Source: Marinobacter arenosus (GTDB lineage Bacteria > Pseudomonadota > Gammaproteobacteria > Pseudomonadales > Oleiphilaceae). Taken from it: a stretch of 64,000 nt of DNA. Where the stretch lies: positions 1,178,001 to 1,242,000 of the forward strand of contig NZ_JAHVAO010000001.1 of assembly GCF_019264345.1 (NCBI RefSeq), read 5' to 3'. Numbering within the stretch: position 1 is the stretch's first letter; every line of letters begins with the position of its first letter. The position numbers and the translations under genes are program-made. The notes beneath the pieces were generated by a model that searched no databases, had not been told where the DNA came from, and saw nothing but the letters and a program-made list of their open reading frames with translations. Below are positions 49,386-59,485 of this stretch, piece after piece.

Positions 49386-49967
49386 TTACTGACGGACACC
49401 CTCGACAGAAATAATGATGTCGACGGTTTCAGAGGCCTTGCCCAGATCCATGGGAATGCCGAAGTCCTTCAGTCGAAGCTCGGTCTCGGCTTCAAAGCCC
49501 ATACGATATCCACCCCACGGATCGTCTCCGTGGCCGATCAACTCGGCCTCAAGGGTGACTTCCCTGGTCACGCCACGGAGCGTCAGGTCACCGATGATGT
49601 CCGCTTCGCCCTCGTCATCAACCACAACGCGCTTGCTCTTGAAGGTCGCTTCCGGGTACTCATCAACAAACAGGAAGTCCTCGCTACGCAGGTGCTTGTC
49701 CCGCTCGGCGTGGTTGGAATCAACGCTGGAGGTGTCGATGGTGACCGAGACAGAGCTGTTCTCCGGGTTTTCGGCGTCGTAAACGAACTGGCCGTCAAAA
49801 TCGTTGAATCGTCCATACAGCCAGCTGTAACCCAGGTGTGAAATCTTGAAGGTAACGAACTGGTGCGCACCCTCCTTATCAAACGCGTAGGTGCCGCTGT
49901 GCTCATTAGCGTGCACGCCACCAATCAGTGCCACGGACATCGCGGATGCGAGCAGAACTTTCTTCAT
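49386..49967 (-). CDS. YceI family periplasmic protein
   Basis: Lipocalin-like barrel that binds isoprenoid or similar lipids. 193 residues with signal peptide ([20 protein letters not shown]). Family motifs: [64 protein letters not shown] and [14 protein letters not shown]. Downstream of a cytochrome b561 gene by 64 bases, a widespread pairing suggesting quinone or redox-lipid handling. Confidence 0.93.
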   Translation of the reverse strand: MKKVLLASAMSVALIGGVHANEHSGTYAFDKEGAHQFVTFKISHLGYSWLYGRFNDFDGQFVYDAENPENSSVSVTIDTSSVDSNHAERDKHLRSEDFLFVDEYPEATFKSKRVVVDDEGEADIIGDLTLRGVTREVTLEAELIGHGDDPWGGYRMGFEAETELRLKDFGIPMDLGKASETVDIIISVEGVRQ

Positions 49968-50031
49968 CGGTATCTCCCTTTCTCAGTTCAGACCCCAAGG
50001 GCCGTTTGTTAACGTTTAAACGCCGCCAGGC

Positions 50032-50577
50032 CTACTGACCAAGCATACGCTGGAGGGTTCGGTCACGATCAATCAGGTGATGTTTGAGGGCAGCTCCCGC
50101 GTGAAGCGCGGCAAGCACGACAATCGCCCAGGTCGACCAGTAGTGAACCGCCCCTGCCGTGTCTTCAAGCCCCTTGATCTGCCCGGTTGCCGAGGGCACG
50201 TCGAACCACCCGAACACACTGATGGAAGACCCATCAGCGGTGGAAATCAGGTAGCCACTGACCATGGCCACAAACAGCAAAAGGTACAGCAGCAGGTGAA
50301 CGGCTTGCGCGCTGGCAACCTCCCAGCGAGAGTGATTCGGCAACGGTCCCGGTCCGGAATTGAGCGTGCGCCAGACCATACGGGCGAGCATGAGCCCGAA
50401 TAACAGGATACCGACGGCCCGGTGAATATCAGGTCCGCGCTTGTACCAGTCGTGGTAGTAGGACAGGTCCACCATCCAGTAACCGAGCGCAAACAGGCCG
50501 ATGACTGCAAAAGCAACAAGCCAGTGGATCGAGATGGCAACAGCGCCATATCGGTCGGAGGAATTTCTGATCTGCAT
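50032..50577 (-). CDS. Cytochrome b561-type membrane protein
   Basis: 181 residues with four transmembrane helices and conserved heme-ligand His residues (SIHWLVAFAVIGLFALGYWM; IHRAVGILLFGLMLARMVWR; VHLLLYLLLFVAMVSGYLIS; VHYWSTWAIVVLAALHAGAALKHHLID). Transfers electrons between quinol and periplasmic partners. First gene of the pair with YceI. Confidence 0.92.
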   Translation of the reverse strand: MQIRNSSDRYGAVAISIHWLVAFAVIGLFALGYWMVDLSYYHDWYKRGPDIHRAVGILLFGLMLARMVWRTLNSGPGPLPNHSRWEVASAQAVHLLLYLLLFVAMVSGYLISTADGSSISVFGWFDVPSATGQIKGLEDTAGAVHYWSTWAIVVLAALHAGAALKHHLIDRDRTLQRMLGQ

Positions 50578-50680
50578 CGTTGGTTCGAACCCTTCCCTGC
50601 CTGATCACGTTGGCCGCATTCTACGAGCGGCTAATGGTAAGAAAAATCGAAATGTTTTGCTGACCACCATCAGAATTTCT

Positions 50681-50710
50681 GACCAAAGGATTACATCTAT
50701 GCCTTTGGTC
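50681..50710. repeat. 9-bp inverted repeat upstream of cytochrome b561
   Basis: GACCAAAGG and CCTTTGGTC are perfect arms separated by 12 bases, about 104 bases before the cytochrome b561 start codon. No T-run follows. Looks like an operator for a dimeric regulator of the b561-YceI pair or of the short unit to its right. Confidence 0.5.
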
Positions 50711-50811
50711 GTATACGGCTTTTACGGATTGTTCAAAACGGCAACATCGATAGACTTAACACATATTTAGCAGCCCCGTCGTGGGGCCTCATTGACAGAG
50801 AGGATACAGAC

Positions 50812-50859
50812 ATGGAACTCGAGTTCGACGAAAGTGTTGTCGTTCCAAGCAACAACTGA
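50812..50859 (+). CDS. Possible 15-residue peptide gene
   Basis: ATG to TGA encodes MELEFDESVVVPSNN, with Shine-Dalgarno AGAGAGGA seven bases before the ATG. It lies in a 516-base gap. A GCCCC-gtcgt-GGGGC hairpin (50773-50787) precedes it and two GC-rich hairpins follow, then a stem with a T-run. The peptide is acidic, with no cysteine, and matches no leader or RiPP family I recognise. It could be a real micropeptide, a leader peptide for the EAL gene, or chance within a small RNA. Confidence 0.4.
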   Translation: MELEFDESVVVPSNN

Positions 50860-50866
50860 TCCCCTG

Positions 50867-50902
50867 GCGGCCTTTGGGCCGCTCGGCCGGTGATTCCGGC
50901 CG
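50867..50902 (+). other. Two adjacent GC-rich hairpins
   Basis: GCGGCC-tttg-GGCCGC (50867-50882) and CGGCCGG-tgatt-CCGGCCG (50884-50902), starting eight bases after the stop of the 15-codon frame. Both are perfect stems. No T-run directly follows. Confidence 0.6.
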
Positions 50903-50929
50903 TTGGTCCGACAAAGATGCAATCGGTTT

Positions 50930-50969
50930 CCACTTTCTACATGAAACAGTGGTAATAATTTCTTTTTTT
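50930..50969 (+). terminator. Possible terminator of the short intergenic unit
   Basis: CCAC-TTTC (50930-50937) pairs with GAAA and GTGG (50943-50946, 50949-50952) with a two-base bulge; TAATAATT then a run of eight T follow. It could end a transcript of roughly 200 bases beginning near 50760. 51000-51094 holds nothing further that I can support. Confidence 0.45.
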
Positions 50970-51094
50970 TGGCAATCTCGGCACTTACGTCAGTAGTGCT
51001 GCCTGTTTGCTCGCCGCATATGTACTGATTATTGACAGTTCAGGCCGCCCTTCTCCGGCACCTGATGTTTTCGTGCAACCGATCAGAACAGTCT

Positions 51095-52390
51095 ATGTCG
51101 CGAAGCCTCTCCGAAAAGCTGACAGCCCCGGAACTGGATTTGCTGTCCCCCATGCTTAGCCAGGAAGGTGACGTTTGGACCGCCAGTTTCCAGGGACTTA
51201 CCCTCCGGACGGCTCTGCAACCCATATACAGCATTTCTCACAAGCGCATCGTCGGTTACGAAGCCCTGATCCGGGCCTTCGACAACGACAATTCTGCGGT
51301 TCTGCCCCTTCACCTGTTTCAGCTGCCGGCCACCCATGCGGAAAACCTGCTTCTGGACCGGCTCTGCCGCTATCTGCACATTCGCAATTACAGCGGCCTG
51401 GAGGACCAGCTCAACTGGCTGTTCCTGAACGTGTCGCCCCAGGCAGTGACCAGCGGCAGTCAGGCCGATTCGTTTTTCGGGCAGCTACTGAAGCAGACCG
51501 GTTTGCCGCCGCATCGAATTGTTATGGAGATCGTTGAACAACCCACTGACGATGCAGAGAAACTCAAGGAAACCGTCGCTTACTACAAGAAACTGGGCTG
51601 CCTCACGGCCATTGATGATTTCGGGGCCGGTCACTCGAACTTCGAGCGCATCTGGAATCTGTCTCCGGACATCGTGAAACTGGACCGCACCCTGCTGACC
51701 CGTGCCACCGAAGATAACAAGGCCAGGCAGATCCTCAATGGCATTGCTTCCCTGCTCCATCAGTCAGGCTGCCTGGTTTTGCTGGAAGGGGTGGAAACCC
51801 GGGATCAGGCCATGATCGCCATTGATGCAGGCGTCGATTTCGTTCAGGGCTTTTTCTTCCGGCGCCCGAGCATCGACCTTGAGGCGCTCACCCAATCCCC
51901 GGCAAACTTTGACGAATTGCTGGACGAATACAAGGTCCGCAATCAGGTGACCCTGGATCCGACACGACAGCTGGTGGAGTTTTTCAGCGGTTTTTTCAGG
52001 ACCGCCATCGACAGGCTGGGAAGCGGATTGAGCATGGATCAGGCCTGCGTGAAACTGCTGAACCACCCTGCCGTCTCACGCTGCTACCTGGTAAACGACC
52101 GGGGCATACAGATCCAGGACACCCTCGTATCCGAGTTGGGAGTCCGCAGCCTAGACCCGCGCTTCAAGCCCCTTGAGAGCACCAGCAGCGCAGACTGGTT
52201 CAGGCAACAATACCTCCGCCAGGCACTGGCGCAGCCGGAAAGCCTCCACATCACTGCCCCTTACCTCTGCGTCACCGGCGCCTACATGTGCGTGACCCTG
52301 TCCCAGGGCTATTACCAGGAGGGTGAACTGCGGGTGTTGTGCTGCGACATCCTGGCGAACCCTCCCGTGCCCCCGGTCAGCCAAGACTGA
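51095..52390 (+). CDS. EAL c-di-GMP phosphodiesterase with C-terminal YkuI-like sensory domain
   Basis: 431 residues from the ATG at 51095; an ATG at 51065 and a TTG at 51032 are alternatives and none has a clear ribosome site. The EAL domain looks active: GYEALIRAF, NVSPQAV, MEIVEQP, IDDFGAGHSNFERI, VKLDRTLL, LEGVETRDQA and FVQGFFF are all intact. The last 150 or so residues (FFRTAIDRLGSGLSMDQACVKLLNHPAVSRCYLVNDRGIQI and onward) resemble the PAS/Cache-like domain at the C-terminus of YkuI. Its stop overlaps the convergent transporter gene by 14 bases. Confidence 0.88.
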   Translation: MSRSLSEKLTAPELDLLSPMLSQEGDVWTASFQGLTLRTALQPIYSISHKRIVGYEALIRAFDNDNSAVLPLHLFQLPATHAENLLLDRLCRYLHIRNYSGLEDQLNWLFLNVSPQAVTSGSQADSFFGQLLKQTGLPPHRIVMEIVEQPTDDAEKLKETVAYYKKLGCLTAIDDFGAGHSNFERIWNLSPDIVKLDRTLLTRATEDNKARQILNGIASLLHQSGCLVLLEGVETRDQAMIAIDAGVDFVQGFFFRRPSIDLEALTQSPANFDELLDEYKVRNQVTLDPTRQLVEFFSGFFRTAIDRLGSGLSMDQACVKLLNHPAVSRCYLVNDRGIQIQDTLVSELGVRSLDPRFKPLESTSSADWFRQQYLRQALAQPESLHITAPYLCVTGAYMCVTLSQGYYQEGELRVLCCDILANPPVPPVSQD

Positions 52391-54152
52391 TCCCGTAGAC
52401 CAGGGCGATGACGACGACCGTAATTGCACCGATAAACACGTTCATCGGCAATCCCACCCGAACAAAATCACCGAAGCGGTACCCGCCCGGCCCGAAAACC
52501 ATCATGTTAGTCTGATAGCCCAGCGGTGTCGCAAAACTCGCAGATGCGGCCATCATAACCGCAATGACAAAAGGTTCGGCAGCCACACCCATCGTGGTTG
52601 TCATGGACAGGACAACCGGAATCACCAGCACCGCAGCCGCATTATTGGTAATCACTTCGGTCAGCACCGACACCGTGATGTAGACCAGGAGGATCGCCAG
52701 TAGCACATTGCCCTGGCTCAGGCCGAGAATGCCCTCGGCGACAAACCGTGCGGCGCCAGTTTCCAGCAGGGCGGCACCCAGGGCAAAGGAGGCGGCAATG
52801 GTCAGGATCACTGGGACATCCACCGACTTCTGGGCCTGTCCGACGGAGCAACACCCGGTAATGATCATCAGGGTAGCGCCCAACAGGGCCGCATTGAGCA
52901 TGCTCAGAACGCTGCAGGCGGCCAGTCCGACCAGCACCAGCAGAATCGCCCAAGACAGCCACGCCCGGTCATGGCGCGGTGTATCTGTCTCAAGATCGTT
53001 GATCAGCAGGAAATCCTTATTATAGCGCTGGCGACTCACAAACGCCGGTCGCGCCTCCAGCAGCAATACGTCCCCCGGCTTCAGGCGGATATTGCCCAGG
53101 TTGCCGGAAACCCGTTCCCCGCCGCGCGCCACAGCGAGAACGACAGCGCCGTACCGGTCCCGGAACCGGGCGTCACGGATGGTCAGGCCGAGCACGTCCG
53201 ATTGCGGCGACAGGGCGGCTTCAACCAACCTGCGCTCGGCACGGTCCTGGCTCAGGCTGGGCTCATCCTCGTGCACGGACGGCACAATGCCATTGATGCG
53301 CAGCAGATCGGAGATGGCCTGGGTGTCGCCGGCAAACACGAGCCGGTCGCCGCCTCTGAGGCGCTCCTCGGAAGGCACGGCGGTAACGACGCTTCCGTCG
53401 CGCTCGATCTCGACCAGGTAGAGCCGTTCCAGCTCCCGTAGACCAGCCTCACCCACCGTTTTACCGACAAGCGGCCCGTCGAAGGAAACCGCGACCTCCA
53501 GGGTGAACTCCCGCATGGAACCGAACTTCTGCTGGTCTTTCCGGTCCGGCAGTGCTCGGGGCATCACCAGAAGGATGACCGCCACCCCGATGACGGCAAC
53601 GGGCAGCCCGACCGCGGTGATCGAGAAAATTGAAAATCCCTCCCCACCCGTGAGCTGCTGGTACTGGCCATTCACGACAAGGTTGGTGCTGGTACCGATC
53701 AGTGTCAGCGTGCCACCGAGAATGGCGGAATAACTGAGGGGAATCATTAGCTTGGAGGGAGAGATGCCGATTTTCCTGGACCAGGCATGCACCGCGGGGA
53801 TCATGGTCGCGACCACCGGCGTGTTGTTCAGGAAGCCACTCAGCAGCGATACCGGGAGCGCGATTCTGGCCTGGGCACTGCGGATGGTTTTCGGGTTGCG
53901 GAGCAAATGATGCACCAGCAGGTCGACACCACCGGAATGGTGAATGCCGGCAGCGACCACGAACATGGCCACCACGGTGATCAGCCCGCTGTTGCTGAAA
54001 CCCGCAAGCGCCTGATCCGCCGAAATAATGCCACTGGCACTGAGCACGACCAACACCCCCATCATCACCATGTGGGGTGCTATTCGTCCAACACTCATGA
54101 GTATCAGCGAGGTGCCCGCCAGGCCCAGCGCAAACCAGCCTTGCCAGTCCAT
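52377..54152 (-). CDS. SLC13/DASS-type transporter with two TrkA-C domains
   Basis: 591 residues, about 11-12 transmembrane helices in two halves split by a central soluble region (about 215-380) with two RCK_C/TrkA-C repeats (VGEAGLRELERLYLVEIERDGSVV; LGLTIRDARFRDRYGAVVLAVARGGERV). Signature loops LNNTPVVATMIPAV and ITNNAAAVLVIPVVLSM are typical of divalent-anion sodium symporters. Substrate (sulfate, dicarboxylate or other) cannot be told from sequence. Confidence 0.9.
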   Translation of the reverse strand: MDWQGWFALGLAGTSLILMSVGRIAPHMVMMGVLVVLSASGIISADQALAGFSNSGLITVVAMFVVAAGIHHSGGVDLLVHHLLRNPKTIRSAQARIALPVSLLSGFLNNTPVVATMIPAVHAWSRKIGISPSKLMIPLSYSAILGGTLTLIGTSTNLVVNGQYQQLTGGEGFSIFSITAVGLPVAVIGVAVILLVMPRALPDRKDQQKFGSMREFTLEVAVSFDGPLVGKTVGEAGLRELERLYLVEIERDGSVVTAVPSEERLRGGDRLVFAGDTQAISDLLRINGIVPSVHEDEPSLSQDRAERRLVEAALSPQSDVLGLTIRDARFRDRYGAVVLAVARGGERVSGNLGNIRLKPGDVLLLEARPAFVSRQRYNKDFLLINDLETDTPRHDRAWLSWAILLVLVGLAACSVLSMLNAALLGATLMIITGCCSVGQAQKSVDVPVILTIAASFALGAALLETGAARFVAEGILGLSQGNVLLAILLVYITVSVLTEVITNNAAAVLVIPVVLSMTTTMGVAAEPFVIAVMMAASASFATPLGYQTNMMVFGPGGYRFGDFVRVGLPMNVFIGAITVVVIALVYGISLG

Positions 54153-54216
54153 TTACGGTTCTTCCCGGAAAGAAAACTGGCAGGATAACGGCTTTGAGGA
54201 ATACTTAGAAAGAATA

Positions 54217-54240
54217 AAGGATGCTTTTTATAGCATCCTT
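54217..54240 (-). terminator. Probable terminator after parE
   Basis: AAGGATGC and GCATCCTT pair around an eight-base AT loop; on the minus strand TATTCTTTC follows, moderately T-rich. Eight bases after the parE stop. Confidence 0.65.
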
Positions 54241-54247
54241 GGGAATA

Positions 54248-56182
<1,935 letters not shown>

Positions 56183-56210
56183 TCATAGCTTAGGGATTCA
56201 GCGGGAAAGA

Positions 56211-56690
56211 TCAACGGTTGTTTTTGACCGGCGTGATCCGAATGTCATTCCAGCCAGAGGCGGTCACGGCGATGGCCGCGCATGGGGTCGTCAGGGCCTG
56301 GGTGACCATCATTCCCGGTTCCGGCTCATGAATGTTCAGCGTCAGTTCGAGCACGCCATCGTCAATCATGGATCCTGCCAGGGTGGCACTGTAGCCACCG
56401 GTGGGCTTCTGCCCGAGAGCCGCCAGAATCACGTGCTCGTTCTCGAACCGGATCTCCCGCAGCGGCGCCAGCGGCAGACTGCGGCCCGGCAGGGCCTCCA
56501 GCCGATCAACATCGGAACGGCTTTTCAGGTGCACATGGCCGGGCGCCGTCAGCCCACAATTGGAGGACTGCACGATCTGCCGGGCCAGCGGTGCACCGGA
56601 GGCTGTCTCCGTCTGACTGACCGCACAGCCGGCACCGAACACGCCAGCAAGAACAGCCACTCCGGTCATCAGTCTAGGGATCTGGATCAT
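56211..56690 (-). CDS. PrcB-like lipoprotein, protease partner
   Basis: 159 residues. N-terminal lipoprotein-type signal (VAVLAGVFGAGCAVS, Cys22). The body has LPLAPLREIRFENEHVILAALGQKPTGGYSATL; GxxPTGGYS is the PrcB C-terminal domain signature. PrcB is a lipoprotein of the Treponema dentilisin complex that aids the subtilisin-like PrtP. Here it overlaps the stop of an S8 protease gene by ATGA, strong support for a working pair. Confidence 0.82.
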   Translation of the reverse strand: MIQIPRLMTGVAVLAGVFGAGCAVSQTETASGAPLARQIVQSSNCGLTAPGHVHLKSRSDVDRLEALPGRSLPLAPLREIRFENEHVILAALGQKPTGGYSATLAGSMIDDGVLELTLNIHEPEPGMMVTQALTTPCAAIAVTASGWNDIRITPVKNNR

Positions 56691-59332
56691 GGTTGGGCAA
56701 GGGCCTTTACGTCGTTGGCGTCCGGGGCGGGTGACAGCAACTGATAGCCACGGAATCCCGGACGAGGCAGCTGATCCGGCGAAGTCGCGGAAATCGACGG
56801 CCGGGAATAGCTGGTGGTCATGCGGATGCCCTCAATGGCCTCGCCCGCAGAAACGGTGATTTCTTCCCTGAGGCCAGCCACCGGGTACTCCGCGCAGGCT
56901 TCGCCGGCATGGCAGATCAGGGCGTCGTTATCCAGATCGGTGCCGGCCACCAGAATGTAGTTCCCCGGCGGCACCTCGTTTAACTGCTTCGGTTCCTGGC
57001 CGTCATCCGGCACGAAGGCAAACCGGTAGCGACCATTTTCGGCCACCACGTTGGTCTGGGCGACGGTGGTGTAGAAGCCGCCTTCCGGCTCCGGATCCAC
57101 CAGCAGCACGAAGTGCCGGCCAGCATCGCGGGCCTGCTGGTCGGTGACCTGCTGGCCGACGACTGGGATAGTGAGAGTTCGAGTCTCGCTCCCAGTGTAG
57201 GTCACCTCGAGCGTAGCTCTCTCTGAAATACCAGGCTCTAGGGCGTCAAGATTCAATGACATGCCAAGATCAAACCGCGTACCCGAGCTCTCCGTTAAAG
57301 GTTCGATGGTCAACCACGCCGGCGGCTCCGAGATCGCCTCAATCGTTACTGGCTGGGCATCATTACCGTAGACCTCCAGCAACACAGTTGCCGAAAGACT
57401 GCCTTCGGATGACAGCGACACAATGGCCGGCGAGGCGGTCAACAGGTCTGTGATTGGCGAAGACAGCGCGGCGGATGTCGCCTTACCCGCATCCAGAAGC
57501 CCATACCCCAACTCGTTGGATTTCGGACAGGGCGGGCTACCACAAGGCGCCACGGTTAACTCGCCAGCCATCAGGAAGGCATTGATGGCACCGTAATCCA
57601 GTGCGGGATTCTGATCTTTCATCAGCGCCATGACTCCCGAGACGTGAGGCGCCGCCATTGAGGTGCCCTGCAGACCGATGTAGGTTTCCTGCAACGAACC
57701 GTTGATGACACTGGCGCTGGTGCTGACCACCACATCGCCTCGACCATCGGCGTTCCCGTCCCGGCTGGCATCACCACCGGGCGCAGCCACATCCACCCAG
57801 GGCCCGAAATTCGAGTAGGACGCCAGATCGCCCGCGCCATCAACGGCGCTGACGGCGAAGACATTATCGAACGCGGCCGGATAGGATTCGGAACTGGTCG
57901 CGGCGTTGCCTGCGGCGGCCACGAAAATAATGCCCCGTTCGGTCCCAACGTTGATCGCATTCTGCAGGGACTGAAGGAAGGGCAACCCACCCAGGCTCAG
58001 GTTGACGATATCCGCCAACGGAGCGCCGCTCTCGGGACCGGCAACCCACTGCAGGGCCGCCAGCAGATCGGCCGAAGAACCGGCACCGCCCTCGCCCAAC
58101 ACCCGAACGGGCAGCAGGGATGAGTTGAAGGCGACACCGCCGCCGCCCTCGTTGTTGATCACCGCGGCAACCGTCCCGGACACGTGGGTGCCATGGAACA
58201 CGCTGCCGCCGACGCTGTTGCCCGGATCAGCCGGGTTGCTGTCCCTGCCCGGTTGGCCGTCATTATCGAATTGCTCAGACACAAAGTCCGATCCCGCCGG
58301 CAATGGCGAAACAACGTTGGCATTGATATCGCTGTGCCAGGCACTTGAACCTCGATACAGCCCCGTATCCATTACCGCGACCGTGACACCTTCACCCCCG
58401 TCAGGAGCCAGTTGCCAGCCCGTCGGGGCATTCAGCAAACTGTAGTGCCACTGCTGGGCACTGTAGAGTGGCTCGCTGATGGGCGTCATCGCCTGCATCC
58501 GATAATTCGGGGTGGCCGAGGCGATATCCGGACGCGCCTTCAGGGAGCGGATCCAGTCCAGGGTTGCAGCGCCCGCTTGCCCACCAGTCAGAGCTTTTGA
58601 AACCGGGGCCTTGACCCGCCAAAGCCCCGGGGCCAGCTCCTGGGCAGGCACCATTTCGTTCGCGGAAAGCATGGACTGGGCCGAGGCCTGGTCCAAAGAC
58701 TGATTCAGGGCGACCAGCGCCTCACCTTCCACAAACTCATGGTTCGGCCATTCCAGGGAGACGGCTTCTCCGGCCGGATTCACCGCCGTGGACAGGACAT
58801 AGAGCATGGGTGTTGTCCCTTCAGACTCAACCCGGACGGTATAGGTGCCGTCTGCACCGGAATTGGTGACACCGATACGACTGTCTGTGCTGGTGGTTAC
58901 AGTGGATTGAACACCATCAACAGTCAGCCTCAGGGGCGACGCGCCGGCCCGGGTGGCGAACGCCTGTAACTCGACGGTCTGGCCATTCCGCAACCGCATG
59001 GAAAAGGTGTCATCGGGATCGGCCGGATACCCGATGGCGGGAAAATCCGCCAGGGGCGGATAGGCCCCCGACGAGGGGCTGACGTAACCCGCCAGGATGT
59101 ATTCCGCGGGCAGGTTTTGCGGGGACGTCAGGCGCGTTTCGCTCAATGCCAGCAGGTCCGCGTTATCCGCATCGACCCGGGTGCCGGTCTCGATGTCAAT
59201 GATACCGGAGAGCGCTACCGCGACTGGCTCGGAGCTGCTGTCCGAGCCACCACCGCACCCCGCCAGGGCCAGCAAAAGGCCGGCGGTCGCCGTGTGTTTG
59301 ATCAGCGTTCTGGGGCATGGCTTCGATAACAT
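56687..59332 (-). CDS. Subtilisin-like (S8) serine protease lipoprotein
   Basis: 881 residues. Lipoprotein signal with LAGC (Cys26) then GGGSDSSSE linker. An N-terminal domain and prodomain-like part (about 30-290) precede the S8 catalytic domain: Asp322 in VAVMDTGLYR, His380 in FHGTHVSGTVAA, Ser558 in GTSMAAPHVSG. After about residue 620 come beta-sandwich domains (LEVTYTGSETRTLTIPV; a C-terminal repeat with VPPGNYILVAGTDLDND). Cell-surface or outer-membrane anchored protease. The ATG at 59332 has GGAGAGT upstream. Coupled to the PrcB-like gene. Confidence 0.93.
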   Translation of the reverse strand: MLSKPCPRTLIKHTATAGLLLALAGCGGGSDSSSEPVAVALSGIIDIETGTRVDADNADLLALSETRLTSPQNLPAEYILAGYVSPSSGAYPPLADFPAIGYPADPDDTFSMRLRNGQTVELQAFATRAGASPLRLTVDGVQSTVTTSTDSRIGVTNSGADGTYTVRVESEGTTPMLYVLSTAVNPAGEAVSLEWPNHEFVEGEALVALNQSLDQASAQSMLSANEMVPAQELAPGLWRVKAPVSKALTGGQAGAATLDWIRSLKARPDIASATPNYRMQAMTPISEPLYSAQQWHYSLLNAPTGWQLAPDGGEGVTVAVMDTGLYRGSSAWHSDINANVVSPLPAGSDFVSEQFDNDGQPGRDSNPADPGNSVGGSVFHGTHVSGTVAAVINNEGGGGVAFNSSLLPVRVLGEGGAGSSADLLAALQWVAGPESGAPLADIVNLSLGGLPFLQSLQNAINVGTERGIIFVAAAGNAATSSESYPAAFDNVFAVSAVDGAGDLASYSNFGPWVDVAAPGGDASRDGNADGRGDVVVSTSASVINGSLQETYIGLQGTSMAAPHVSGVMALMKDQNPALDYGAINAFLMAGELTVAPCGSPPCPKSNELGYGLLDAGKATSAALSSPITDLLTASPAIVSLSSEGSLSATVLLEVYGNDAQPVTIEAISEPPAWLTIEPLTESSGTRFDLGMSLNLDALEPGISERATLEVTYTGSETRTLTIPVVGQQVTDQQARDAGRHFVLLVDPEPEGGFYTTVAQTNVVAENGRYRFAFVPDDGQEPKQLNEVPPGNYILVAGTDLDNDALICHAGEACAEYPVAGLREEITVSAGEAIEGIRMTTSYSRPSISATSPDQLPRPGFRGYQLLSPAPDANDVKALAQP

Positions 59333-59431
59333 AGGGATTACTCTCCGATCGTTCTCCAGCATACATCATCGCAGAGCTGGTGTTATTTACTGAGTGTTAA
59401 CCGATACGTCGAAACCGGCGCCCCAGATGCC

Positions 59432-59466
59432 AAAAAACCGCCCGCGGGTGTTCCCCGGAGGCGGTT
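59432..59466 (-). terminator. Terminator after the TRAP permease gene
   Basis: On the minus strand, AACCGCC and GGCGGTT pair around a 17-base loop that is itself GC-rich, followed by a T-run (A-run at 59432-59437). Ends the TRAP cassette before the protease gene. Confidence 0.85.
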
Positions 59467-59485
59467 CAGGTCGTTTCAGTCCTTG

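Noticed and set aside
50812..50859. The 15-residue frame as a PqqA-type precursor
   Set aside because: It lacks the conserved Glu and Tyr of PqqA and no pqq genes are near.
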